From the NCBI RefSeq assembly GCF_963422355.1, contig NC_085091.1:5338684-5402683 (forward strand): DNA of 64,000 nucleotides. Direction: 5' to 3'. This stretch comes from Corticium candelabrum (Eukaryota; Porifera; Homoscleromorpha; Homosclerophorida; Plakinidae). Below the pieces are notes generated by a model. It saw nothing but the letters and a program-made list of their open reading frames with translations, made no database searches and was not told where the DNA came from. The translations under genes were made by a program, and so were the position numbers. Below, in pieces: positions 12,108-28,211 of this stretch; within the stretch, counting starts at the first letter, position 1; every line of letters starts with the position of its first letter.

Positions 12108-12478
12108 GAGTAGGTAGCTTGCAGTCTGCTAACCTGTTTATATAGTAACAATGAAAAATTGTTATGAAATAGTCGTTTACTTGGTGTAGTTGGTCTACGA
12201 TCAAGATGTAGAGGCCGTTTCTATTGTATTCAAGAACTCGGTGCTTAATTGTTCAAGATGATGGGACCGAAGCCTAGTAGAATCAAGAACGCTGTGCTCG
12301 CGCTCAAATAACATGCAAGAAGACAGGCTCACAAAGTTAAAAAATACGGGACTCATGATAAAGTATACTGGATTGCGTGTTCAACTACGTGAAAAAAGTT
12401 CAAGTAGACGGGCTGATGGCGAACGGTGGACCCGTATTTCGGGTTAGGGTCCCGTGTTCTTGAATTTTCCATGTTGCT
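12108..12478 (-). repeat. Dispersed repeat, copy 2 (inverted relative to 3263-3745)
   Basis: Read in reverse complement it starts AATTCAAGAACACGGGAC and follows copy 1 through CGGGTCCACCGTTCGCC, GAGTCCCGTATTTTTTAAC, GAGCGCGAGCAC and AAACGACTATTTCATAAC to AGCTTGCAG. It has fewer internal tandem units than copy 1 (one or two instead of about three), so the two copies differ as a VNTR would. Confidence 0.8.
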
Positions 12479-14489
12479 TAGACTCGACAATCTGACCAAT
12501 TGTTTCATACCACACCACTAGACACCACAAACTAAACCTACAAAGCCCCAGTTAGCCCCTTTGATCAATGACAACGCTATCAATGCTAAAAGAAAGTTCA
12601 CACGAAGTCAAGCATGGTAAAACAGCATAGTACGCGAAGCAGTATCGTACAATGGATGTCGCCATTTTATAAGTTATCGCACGCCCGGATTCGGCGCAAT
12701 TTCCCGGATGTTTATTAGTTCATGCACTAGATGCTAGTAAATGTAGTTTACAGCAATAATACAACACTATACTACTTAGCGACGTTCAATTGTACCACAT
12801 GTTTCTGTCACATTTGATTGATCTTATCGAATAATTAGTTTTGTCCAAGATATTTTAGTGAAATAGATTTATCTATAAATATATAACGCTCAACCGTGAA
12901 ATTGTCAAAGGTGATTGTATAGTGACGCTGCTGTGTGTGTACTGTCACCGCAACATTGAAAAGATAAAAAAACTGAAGCTGAAACTAAAACTAAAATGGC
13001 TCTGGCCGTCCAGAAGGATTTCACACGAACGTAATCAGTGTTGTACATGTCACTTAGCATAAATAATTTCTGCGAAAACCATCAGAGCTTACAACCGACA
13101 TTCCTGTTTTAAGACGCTAATTGGCTTACTAATTAGAAGACGATTTCCGAAATAATTTTTACTATTCTTGTCAATACTATAGTTTCGCGCGCTTTGTAAG
13201 CTCACTGGTCTGGAAGTTCCAAGCTACATTAAATGGTCTACAGATTACACTACTATTAATTTAAAAGATAATTTGCGTAATCTGGAAAGACCGATATACA
13301 AATGTTCAATTTAAGCAAAACCTTTTCTGCACATCGTGCTTTCTTAAAGAAGTTGACGAGACATTTTAGATTTTTAAACCTAGACATAATATTTTGTTTT
13401 TTATTAATTATCCACATCAACATTTAGTTTAATTGCTGTTTTTGTATACATATTTACTGATACTCTATTTATTGAGGCTAATGTCTTGACACAATACATG
13501 ATATGCAACACGAATGGGCAGCACGAAGATTCTATGTTTATGAAATAAAAATGGATAAATTAATATTAGAAACAAACAGTGTCGAATCTAACATTCTGTT
13601 TACTTACACAGACGTGTCGCAATATGATATGTGACATTGATGGCAGTGGTTGTAATGTTGATTGTTGTGTTGTATTGAATTGTTGGTTTTTTTCAGTAGC
13701 GCCTAAACCGGTTAAATTAACAAGTTGTTTAAGCTGAACTAGTTTACGAATTAACTGGTTTGTACTGCATTAAAACAGTTATATTGTAAACATAAACCGT
13801 TTTATTAAACCTACTTGACAATACGTTTAGCGAAGTGGTTTATGTCTAACTGTCACGTGACAGTAGCATACTTGTTTAGAAGGCTTCTGGTTTTGATGAT
13901 ATTGACTATTTTGCTTGGATAGGATTGCTTTAGAAGATAGAAAGATCGTTAACTAGGGATAGAAGTCAGCAGAGAAATAAGTTGGTGCCCTTTGTCATCG
14001 TCATGCAAATCCATACTATCAGATGCCGAATCAGTTACGTCCAACAGTTGCCCTGACTCGGTGAAGGAGCAGCCTAATACTTCAAAGTATGGCATTTTTA
14101 GACAGTTTGTTTTGAAGACCACGGATATCTACGTTGCTAGTGGAAATAGTAACTTTCTGGAAATGGTTTTGTTTTAAACTCGCTAAGCTAAACTGAGCTA
14201 AGCTAATATAATAATTTTAGGACATGATTTTTAAGTCTATTTAAAACCAAAGACAACTGCAATTATTTTTATTTGGAACGCTTTGCACTGGACACGATCT
14301 GGATGATCTGTGGGTGTATGGACGTGGCCTTTACTTAACGGTATGCCAACAATCAGCATGAACTCTCGCTTAGACAAGACTGTTTGTTGTTGGGAAACAG
14401 AGTAATTATAAAACCTTGTTCTAAATATCGCTTTTAACTTCAAGAGTTACATTATGAACAAATTGGTGCCAGTTGCATGAAGGCGTCCG
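12479..14489. other. No gene recognised
   Basis: AT-rich sequence. The only open frame of note (13992-14177, 61 codons, Ser-rich start) shows no family motif and no supporting neighbour. No TIRs or arrays were recognised. Confidence 0.45.
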
Positions 14490-14770
14490 TTGGTCAGAAG
14501 CCATTTTTGCTTAGATAGCACCATTAAACAGGAGGTTCGATCTTGTGCTAGTTGCAACTTATATCAGCATACTAGCATCGGCACCTTTGCGTCAATGAAG
14601 TTGGCTTTACAATCCGTAATATCGTGTCTACATCAATTTTGCAGAACTTACTATAAACCATTTCTTTCTCCTCACAGATGCTCATTTTAGATGGTTAGAA
14701 GTGGTTCAAATGCCATCAACAAACAATGTCACAACGACGATGAAATGATGAGAGTTGCTGCTTGTAGAAC
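14490..14770 (+). pseudogene. Gypsy integrase relic
   Basis: Two short blocks of a gypsy integrase on the plus strand: a zinc-binding-region piece (LDSTIKQEVRSCASCNLYQ, near 14510) and a core piece (DAHFRWLEVV, near 14680, then MPSTNNVTTTM). Stops and deletions surround them. The blocks are close enough together to belong to one heavily deleted copy. RT and RNase H of a gypsy lie on the opposite strand 500 bp away, so this is not a simple single insertion. Confidence 0.65.
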
Positions 14771-15292
14771 GAGTTATTTTGTTATACAAAGGATCAGTCT
14801 CTACGAGACACTGTTTATGTAATTGGTTAGCAGAAGGCAGGAATGATATAGTTTGTTTTTCTTTGGGAAAAATGAGATTATGACCTGGGAAATTTGACTG
14901 GATTCTCAGCGCCAAAAGTGCAAAATTTATTACACACTAACTAAACAGACTTTATCATCCTCACGATGGATTACAGTCTAGGTCACTTACTTCAAAAAGT
15001 AAGATTAGAAAATCTGACCGAATCATGTACTCACATAACAATCTGTACTATTATAGTAACATACTTTATGCAACTGTTCGGTTGTGCGAGCTAATGTTAT
15101 CCTTAAATCGTAGCACCAGCATTCTATTCTAGTGTCTTCGTAAGTCACTTTTTAGCTTGAGTGACTATTGCAAAAGAACCATGAGATCAGACTCCCTCTT
15201 ATGTAATACTGTATCACCACAGTTCCATCAGAATGCCAATACGCGTATAGCTAATTTGTTAGGTTAAGAAAATAGCGTAGTAGTCAGAGCAA

Positions 15293-16080
15293 TCAACCAG
15301 GATGTGCAGAATCTATGAGTAGTTCTTGGACTTTGAAAGTGGACGTGATACTTAAGCGAACGGTTTGCCTACACATCTGAAAAGCATGAGCAATGACAGC
15401 TCCAATCCCCATGGAAGAGACATCAATGAGAAGCAGAGTGGTAAGGAAGGATCGTAATGAGTAAGCAATTCTGCTTAGACTAACCTTTGCTTCAATCACT
15501 GGAATCCGTACGCACATGCTGATGACCTGTTCCAAACAGCTGACTTTTGCAACAATTTCGACTTTTGCAAATCAATGGAAAATTGAGAATGAATGTTTCA
15601 CACTTACTTTGTAAACTTGGAAACGATCGTAATTCTACTGTGTAGTAGGTGTGAAAGCATTTTGCACCTCTTCTACCTTCTCTCTTGCAGCTCCAGTACC
15701 AGCTTGCTGAGATTTGCTAGCCTAACTACTGCACGAAGAACTCCATTAACATACATTTGACTTTTGTTCTATGTAATATTGCTTGCAGATTCTGCAAGTG
15801 ATTCTGATTAAACTCCTGTAACAAAATGTCATCCACATAACAGCATATTCCAGGAATAACATCCAGAATGTGTTTCGTAACACGTTGAACAGTTGCCAGT
15901 GCGCTGGCTACACGAAAACGTAAAAGGGTGTACTGATAAAGACCCTTGTGAGTGCTAATAATTAAGTTCTTTATGGAAATGGCGTACACGTTGAGCTGTT
16001 GGTTCGCATCTGCCAGATCCAACTTAGTGAGTTTTTTGCCTACTTATAGCTTACTATACAGATCTTCAAAATTGGGTAAG
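15293..16080 (-). pseudogene. Gypsy reverse transcriptase and RNase H relic
   Basis: On the minus strand 15726-16022 reads as the RT palm: MDLADANQQL, then THKGLYQYTLLRFRVASA, then GICCYVDDIL, the catalytic YVDD box. Further on, near 15390-15430, is an RNase H start (LLIDVSSMGIGAVIAHAF; the catalytic Asp is followed by Ser-Ser as in gypsy elements). Several stops interrupt the frame. Upstream RT motifs before 16080 are not recognisable. Confidence 0.78.
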
Positions 16081-16914
16081 GGTAACTGCTCAACTTTTAG
16101 CACTAGTTTTCTAGATTGACCTTGTACACACTACAAATGCAAATCGATCTGTCTGCTTTTGAAACCGAAACTAAAGCAGAAGCCTATTCATTCACTTGTC
16201 ATTATTGTTTTAATATTTTTATACCGACCAATTAGTGCAGCTCTTGTCCAATTGTAGGTCTCAATGAATAGGCCACAGCTTTAAACTATACATATTTGTT
16301 ATTTAGCTTCTGGATCCACATCTAATGTGGCTTCATAATCACTCAATGTTTCCCAATTGTTGGGTAGAACAAATAATCTTACTGAGACGATAGCAGGCTG
16401 ACACTTTGTGGTTGAGCCATAGTATAGAAACAAGGCAAAAAGGCGTAATAGGAAATGCGAATTATAAACTGAAACAGGCTGCGATATTAATCAGTTCTTG
16501 GCTTTAAATGACTTGTCTCCTTGTCTTCTATATAAATTTAGTACATCAATTTTTTTGCCTTCTGCTTTAGAGGTACATATATAACCAGCTATAGTACGGA
16601 GATACGTCGTTTCCCGAGGCCTTATCATAGAAGACAACTTTATATTCTCACACTTTCGTTTATACAATGGTAAATTTGTGATATAGTGTTATTATAAATT
16701 TCAGCATATAAACGAGGAAAGTCTGTAACACAAACACGCGCGCACGTACGCTTTCATGCACACAAACGCACGCTTATTTATCAGAATTCAAATACAACTC
16801 TTATAATAAATTAATTATTATATCCTACTAAAATTTCATAGAAAGAAACATGAATACTTAAGTTCATAAAGATTGTCGATTATGATCTATAGAATTGATT
16901 GACTATAAATACTA
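16081..16914. other. No gene recognised (3' flank of the kinase gene)
   Basis: AT-rich sequence downstream of the kinase stop codon. No canonical AATAAA was picked out on the minus strand. A CA/CG-rich patch near 16730-16780 (ACGCGCGCACG) is the only compositional feature. Confidence 0.45.
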
Positions 16915-20915
<4,001 letters not shown>

Positions 20916-21377
20916 TTACGTCTGCAATCAAAAAGGCTAAAATTAAAATTTGTACGACAACATTTGTAATAAAAGTAACAAGCAACAACAACAAACACCA
21001 ATGACAGCAGTAGCTGGAGCAACAACATTAGCACGAGTATATAATTACTCGACAGAGTGATCTACACATAACTTCGCTGTTTGTCATGGTAAATGTTACT
21101 AAAGATATATTTACATTTCTCGCACTAAAACGTGAAATTTAGTCTAGTCAAATTAGATATTGTTGCTTGATCAGATAAATTATGATGATGAGTTTGTCGT
21201 CTTCATTACATGAACTATATGGCAATTATTGCAAGAAAAACAGGAAAAGCGTTCACAATTGCGCTATCGGCATGATAGATGTGCCGATTGCAAATATTAA
21301 TTTCCAACCATAAATTGTGCGGAGTAATCACGCCAACAGTGGAATTCGAAAGCATATCCTGCCAGCGGCCTAAGCAC

Positions 21378-21448
<71 letters not shown>

Positions 21449-22236
21449 TAATACAAACAAATATTTTTGTATTACGTGCTACATAAAAACAATTAAATTG
21501 AAAGTGGTCTATAAAATTCAAAATTACGTTTACCACACAAATTTCAGTAAATTTCCAAAGCATTAATAAGTTGCTTGAATAACAGAAATATTACCTCTTT
21601 CCCTTAAAATTCAAATACTACTTGACTATAATATTGTCTGCCTCAATGGCGAATTCAAGATATCCACGAAGTAGAAGCAAGTACCAATAGACTTGTGTCG
21701 TTAGTGAACGTCGTACAAAACGTCAAACAATCAATTTCTTTTGTTTCTTAGCTTTGATAATTAAATAAAAGGGGCTGATTCCCTAATGAATAAATACAGT
21801 CATAATAATTAAGGACATAACTGTTACATATAAACTATCAGTTGAAACGTTACAAAATTTATCAATTGCTAATGCTAGTAGAATTTCAACGATCTATCAA
21901 TCAAGTTGTCTCCATAGTCACAGCACGCCTAGGCTATTTTAAACGAGGTTTTGCGACGGTTGGTGCACAATCGCTTCAAACATGCAGGGTACGCGAGGCT
22001 ATGTAGATCGCAAACAGTTTGATGTGATTACATTCTAATTTTGTGAGTTCAAGATTATTTTGACAAATTTTGCTACCTCGGAGTGTTCAAATTTTGTTTG
22101 AAAAAAACGTCAAATACGCTTGTTAGCGTAACGGAGGTAAATATCTATCCATCACATTGTTGTGCCTTGTGTAACGAGTATTCGTGCCAAGTTTTACGAT
22201 TTTGTTTCCTAAAATAATAGAAGAAGAAGTCTCGTT
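20916..22236. other. Intergenic region upstream of the kinase gene
   Basis: No coding sequence recognised. It contains an (AC)n microsatellite at 21378-21447 (about 35 units). The kinase start (20915, minus) and a possible small exon start (22237, plus) diverge across this region, so promoters for both would lie here, but no TATA or initiator could be assigned. Confidence 0.5.
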
Positions 22237-22299
22237 ATGGCGTCCAAAAGTTCTTCGAGCAACCGCCGAGTGCGCCAGAAGTTCTCAGCAAGTTGCAAG
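22237..22299 (+). CDS. Possible first coding exon, Ser/Arg-rich, unrecognised
   Basis: An ATG at 22237 opens a short frame (MASKSSSSNRRVRQKF, then SASCK) that meets GTTGGT at 22300, usable as a splice donor. Without a donor it stops after about 28 codons. No continuation was recognised downstream and no family can be named. Reported only because the start context and basic N-terminus look gene-like; it may be chance. Confidence 0.18.
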
Positions 22300-24184
22300 G
22301 TTGGTTGCAAACATGCGAGTTAGCTATACGTAGACTACAGACACTGTTTCTACACTATAAGTATCCGTTTGAACTGAGAATGGCGCTTTCCACGAAACAG
22401 AAAGTAGTAGGTTTTTGAAGGTCAATCAATATTACAGGCCCATAAGCTGGGGGGAGACGGGGGGATTGGACAAACCACCCGCTGAATCGTGAAGGTCCGC
22501 TTTCGATCCAATGTATATATTACTGTGGCGTATAGTACTCAAAACTCGTCAAATTCTCTCTATTTCTTCATGCAATTTCTACATTTCTCGATATTTCTAT
22601 ATAATATGTTTGCAATAGTAGAGTGTATATATTTATAGAAAAGTGCTCCATGGACGCAGCCGGATAACTGCTTGTTCCGTATCTTATATACATGTAGTCG
22701 CAAACTGCTATCTACTACTTGTCACTCCTAAAGCAAGCAACCTTCTCTACTTCGAAAAGCAACTAGTGCCCTTGCGAAGCGGTGACTGGTTTCTTGTACT
22801 TTTGCTTTGTGCTGGCGTCCGTCTGGAGATCGTAACGTCAGAAAATGTTTGTTCCTCATGCGCTCGCAAACCGCTGCAATTTTGCGCTCCACGTTAACGC
22901 TAGCACGCAACCTTTTCTCACTTTGAAATAGCAACTGCATAGTGTTGTTTGCAGGTCCATGGCGTCTATGCGTTGTTGTTCGTCTGCATAGTTCGCAAAA
23001 GTTGACATTGCAAAAGAAAAGAGACGAAGAAGCTACTGTCCGGCTTGAAGCACAGCATAAGTGCCTGTCCACGGATCGCGAAAGCTTCTTCTAAATTGAA
23101 ACTGTCGAAACAGCTGCAAGCGAATACTTGGTCACTTGTACAGAGCCACATATTAATCGGTATTTTTAGAATTCTCCGCCCAGAAAGCGAATTGTATGAT
23201 GCCCCAATTATATATACGCCGGAAATTGTGTTAATTAACAAAATTTGTCCAAGCAAAGAATGCATGAGTTAATAAGCTAGTAAATATATATAATTCGAAA
23301 AGCTAAGATGTAATATGCATGTGACATCATTGGTCCATTTTGGTGTCCTAGGCACTGCCCACTTCTAAAGCCAGGCTTCGGGCCTGTATTAATATGAAAT
23401 AATAAATAGAATATACGGTCAATGATAATATACTTGCACTCCTGATGCGATTCTGGAAATTCACAAATACTTTGGCTAATGTGTAACCCAGACATGCATG
23501 ATATATACAGGCATGCTTACTAATGCCAATGAATGAGATGGAGTTGATCGTGTTCCTTGACAGAAGCGTGTTCAGCATTCCCGCCATTCCGGTGCGGGCG
23601 ATATAATTTGAGTTAAGAGTTAGGGTAAGCGTCGGTGTAGGCAAGTGCCGTGTGACAACTAAACCCATCATGGCGACGCTTATAACGCATCGCTTACAGT
23701 TACAACAGTTTCTTACAGATCTAGACACACACAGTTTGGCACTGATTGATGGCTACATTGACATGGAACCCCATTTCGTGACTACACGACAGTGATTGCT
23801 GCAACATTAACTGTAGAGCCTTAACCAAATTTTTGACGACCATAGACGTTATCAAGACCACGGTTTAGCAATTGAAAAGTTTTTCAAAACGGCTCACAGT
23901 TTTAAACGTTGCCTATATACAGCTACTAGTTTCTCGACACGGCGTTTCCAGGGTAACATTAGACAGGTGCAGCTAGGGTTGCGCATTCTTAGATATCTTA
24001 CGAATTAATTAAAAATCAATTATTAGCCAGATGTACGCAAATTAGTATGTTGTTGTATGGGTATCCCGTTCTAATTTATTATGAAGTGTATCTTTGAAAA
24101 ATTATCAGCCAGACAGAATTCTCATGAAGACTTTCATTAAGAGTTCTATCCCGGTCAATGCTATTCCGTTTAGAGGCTATTGAT

Positions 24185-24245
<61 letters not shown>

Positions 24246-24920
24246 GCTTCATAATTACAAGGACATTGCTGTCAAAACACACTTGTACTATTAGATTGTA
24301 AATTATATCTTAGGCAATAACTGAAATCTTTCAATTGTGACAATACTAGATGTAAACGTAATCGCACTAATCTATATTTTGTTTTTAGTTAAGAATTAGG
24401 AATTCTGAACGTACTACGCACGACCTAAATGACGTAACACATTAATTAACAACCAGTTTTGTTTGTCCTGTTTCCACTTCTCCTAGAGAGTTGAATTTTG
24501 CAAACTTATGTCAATGAAGTTGCTATTCTATTGCATAAATCATAGACGTTTTACTTACTTTTGCTCAAGAGAGAGGAAGAGTGGACTCAACTTCAGAACA
24601 CAGGATTTTAGCGCATGTTGCTCCAATTTAAAATTGGGAATCTTATCTGACAGTTTTAGGCATTGTACTATTAGAAAGGTTGTTGCTTATCTTTTCAGTA
24701 AAAGAATAAGCGTAAGAAAATTGCAAATAACCTCTAAAAGTTAGAAAATGTAAATAATTAGCCATTTTCGGGAGTTTTCAAATAGTCAACCTACGCGAAA
24801 TTTTTCAGCTGCCAAAAACTCTAGAATAAAAACCGCAAAATTTCATGTCGTCAGCTAGTCTCTTTTCAGCGGAATTCATTTTACAAGTTTGTTTCTGTTC
24901 GCTCGTCCGCTGTAAGTTAC
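22300..24920. other. No gene recognised; one (TA)n tract
   Basis: Open frames of up to 126 codons on the minus strand (22728-23728) show no family motif or coherent splice structure. A (TA)n microsatellite lies at 24189-24241. The remainder is AT-rich. Confidence 0.45.
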
Positions 24921-24924
24921 TGTA

Positions 24925-25310
24925 ATGCCAAGAGGAAACAGGTCAGTCCCATTACCAGAGGAAGATCGAAGTGCTGCATTCTGTAGGCCATAACACTCGC
25001 CATGTTGGAGTGCAAGTGGGAAGAACGAAGACAGCAGTTCATCAATGCCTGCAGAGGCTGTCATAGGTAGCAGCGACTATACAACACGTACGTCCTAGTA
25101 GAAAAATTAAAAAAATCGCACTTCAGGACAGCATGTTAAAGCGCCTTGCTATTGAGAACAGGCAATAGACGTCGAGACAGCTACCCTTTCAGCGGCATCG
25201 TAAGGCTGACGTTGCTATTTCCTTAAGTACATTTAGAAGAAGACTGCATGAAAGTGAGCTGCATTCTTGGAGGCTGCGCAAGAAACCGCTGCTACGAGGA
25301 CCGTAGCTTG
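24925..25310 (+). pseudogene. Tc1/mariner transposase relic (N-terminal helix-turn-helix part)
   Basis: Broken frames give the N-terminal DNA-binding half of a Tc1-type transposase: LPEEDRSAA near 24950, a linker with SRKIKKIALQDSMLKRLA near 25100, and STFRRRLHESELHSWRLRKK near 25225-25290, the typical second helix-turn-helix ending just before the catalytic domain. Several stops intervene and the DDE part is missing. An AT microsatellite follows within 80 bp. Confidence 0.68.
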
Positions 25311-25385
25311 GCTTTAGAGGTGGGCGTTGCGTAGTACACCAAATTGAACTAATGACGTCATATACATGTTACTTTTAAGCCTTTC

Positions 25386-25388
<3 letters not shown>

Positions 25389-25454
<66 letters not shown>
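25389..25454 (+). repeat. (AT)n microsatellite
   Basis: About 32 AT units, ending 40 bp before the TATACTGTATAA array. Confidence 0.96.
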
Positions 25455-25457
<3 letters not shown>

Positions 25458-25493
25458 CTAGCTGATTAGCCCATTCTTCACCTTCTTCTAATA

Positions 25494-26154
25494 TACTGTA
25501 TAATATACTGTATAATATACTGTACAATATACTGTATAATATACTGTACAATATACTGTATAATATACGGTATGGTATACTGTATAATGTACTGTATAAT
25601 ATACTGTATAATACACTGTATAATATACGGTATAATATACTGTATAATGTACTGTATAATGTATAATGTACTGTTTAATATACTGTATAATATATTGTAT
25701 AATATTATGTATAACATAATGTATAATATATTATATACCATACTGTATAATACACTGTATAATATAGTGTATAATTTGCTGTATAATTAACTGTACAATA
25801 TACTGATAATATATTTTACAATGTACTGTATAACATACTGTATAATATAGTATTTAACATACTGCATAATACACTGCATATTATACTGTATAATATACTG
25901 TATAATATACTGTATAATATAGTCTATAATATACTGTATAATATAATGTATAATATACAGTATAATATACTATATACTATATTGTATAATATTATGTATA
26001 ACATACTGTATAATGTATTATAGATCATAATGTATAATACACTGCATAATATAATGTATAATATAGTATATAATTTACTGTATAATAAACAGTACAATAT
26101 ATTGTATAATATACTTTGCAATATATTGTATAATATGCTGTATAATATAGTCTA
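25494..26154 (+). repeat. TATACTGTATAA minisatellite array, left arm
   Basis: Tandem copies of a 10-12 bp unit (consensus ATACTGTATAAT) with frequent single-base changes. The core TATACTGTATA is palindromic except for its centre base. Longer blocks recur within the array: ATTATGTATAACATA starts at 25704 and 25991, each followed by related sequence. The array ends abruptly at a Helitron terminus (26155) and resumes beyond 34027. Open frames through it (repeated YNILYNI) are artefacts of the unit. Confidence 0.93.
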
Positions 26155-27344
26155 CAAGATCCAATGCCCGGCTTCGCCCGGGTGGGGGGGGGACAACATA
26201 TGCCAGGTGCTTCTCCTTTCCACTTCACAGCCCCGCAGTTGACACACACGTTTTTCATAGAGCCAGTAGAACATGGAAGTGGAGGAGAAACAGGTCGCCT
26301 TTATAGGTAGAGATTATAGCATTAATGACAGACAGACAGACAGACAGACAGACAGGTCGCCTTTATAGATAGAGATTACAGCAGAAAGTATCTAAAAATG
26401 TGTTTGATGGTTGGAGAGGCAGAGGGGGTGTAGCCAGGTCACGTACAGTTTGTATAGAGAACCGTTTACTGTCACTAATTAGACGTGGTGTAAGTGCTTT
26501 TACAGTTTAGTAGCAGCCACACAGAATTCTCATTCATAGTTATGTCCCGTTCTATTGCCGTTTCTAAAATTCCATTGATTTTTGGATTAGCAATTGGTTG
26601 AAACCATTTCAACTTGGATGTTGCTGCCGTTGCGAGACACAGGTGTATCGAACTTGGCATCTATTCGACACGTGTCCAGTTTCAAAAAATCCCTTTGATT
26701 GGACTATTGATCCCGTTGAAGCCATTTCGACAGTCCCGTTGCGGAGAACAGGTGTATCAAACCTGGCATCTATAATTTCGACGTTTTTCCTGTAACGTGC
26801 AAGTCACGTGCAATACTTACCCGGATAATCTGTTCCCCGTATATAACGAAAGCCGACTCTCTAAATTTCGACAGTCCCGTTGAACGTCGTCTCTTCGAAG
26901 ACGTTGCTGGCCTTTCGGGGATCAGGTGCATCACGCACGGCAGCTCTTCGATTCTCGTAAACTGGCAAACTACTGTGGGCGTATTGTTTCAAGACCCGGA
27001 TATCATCAAAAATATCTTCTGTTTCCCGACGTCGCCCACAATAAACGACACGCTCGGCTCGTACCGTCCGACGTCGGGAACGGGCAGTCTAAATTCAGTG
27101 GAGATACGATGCGCTGTTCCGGAGATATTCGCGTGCGAGCGGAAGCGACTGCGATCGGCCGGAAATGGCGTCGTCGTTGGAGAAGTCAGGAAGACGACCA
27201 CAGTCTCACTTTCGACCCGAATGAATTCGGCGTGCGCGATCCAAATTCGGCCGAGGTCAGACTCGCCGTTTTTGAGAAACGCTCTTACGGACGGACAGAC
27301 AGACAGACAGACAGGCAGACAGACACCTCTCCTTTATATATATA
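26155..27344 (-). mobile_element. Non-autonomous Helitron (element A)
   Basis: Read on the minus strand. Its 5' portion (27344 down to about 26806) matches the 5' portion of the adjacent autonomous Helitron (34027-33366) over hundreds of bases, starting at the TATATATATAAAGGAGAGG terminus. Its 3' end has the hairpin CCCGGGCGAAGCCGGG followed by CATTGGATCTTG at 26155, then a host T. It also retains, near 26200-26260, a piece of the transposase gene coding for the first Cys-rich motif (VCVNCGAVKWKGEAPGICC), and near 26461 a segment matching the promoter-side sequence at 33148. It is thus an internally rearranged derivative without Rep or helicase. GACA-type microsatellites sit near the 3' end. 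Confidence 0.82.
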
Positions 27345-28211
27345 CAAGCTCCAATGCCCGGCTTCGCCCGGGGGACAACACCCGGGGGACAACACCCGGG
27401 TAATAGTTTAATGACACAAATTATTGATTTGCAGACACTGTTTGCTATTAATGACAGACAGACAGTACAGAAAAACACACAAACAGACAGACAGGTCGCT
27501 TTTATAGGTAGAGATTACAGCAGAAAGTATCTAAAAATGCGTTTGATGGTTGGAGAGGCAGAGGGGGTGTAGCCAAGTCACGTACAGTTTGTATAGAGAG
27601 ATCTTTGTAGATTTCCAAACTCTCTGGTCTAGAGTGTTGGTTATCATCCCTGTGCAAAAAAAGTTGCAATCACAGCACAAACCAATTACACTAACTTATG
27701 CCCTTGTCAGTGCAACCCAAGCCAGACCACGTGGAGGTCAGGGCATATACTGGCTCAAAAAATTGGTTGAGACATGCTCAACCTGGAGCTCTCGCTCCGG
27801 TGGTATTTGAACGTTATGTACCTGCTTGATGTCTTCAGCATAGGTCTCTTTGAGAAATTGATGCATCACCAGCTGCTGCAGCCGCCAAAACGGTCTACTT
27901 TGTCCTGTTTGTTGCTGTGTGATACATATTGTCTACCTACCTTTTAGTGCATTATTGTAGTGTTTTGTCTGTTTAGTCGTTAGTCATTAATGTTTATCTA
28001 ATTGACCATGTGTGCATGATTAAAAGCGGTGTCTTGAATGTTCAGTTGGGCTGAATTTACAGCCATGCAAAGGCACAGTCTGAGATGTCATGGAGTGCTT
28101 GCACACTCCTATTAACAGTCAACCTCTTCTAAGCTAACCCTGGTTCAGTCGCTGTTGGCCAGCATCATAGGTGATGTTGGCCATGAATGCCTGCAGTGAA
28201 TATAAAGATGA

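Noticed and set aside
22728..23728. Minus-strand open frames of 72-126 codons
   Set aside because: No recognisable domain, no consistent splice partners, and composition like the surrounding sequence.
26926..27411. 161- and 142-codon plus-strand open frames in Helitron 5' leaders, also at 33365-34026
   Set aside because: They lie in the shared leader of both Helitrons, have no family motif, differ in frame between copies, and run into the (GACA)n tract.
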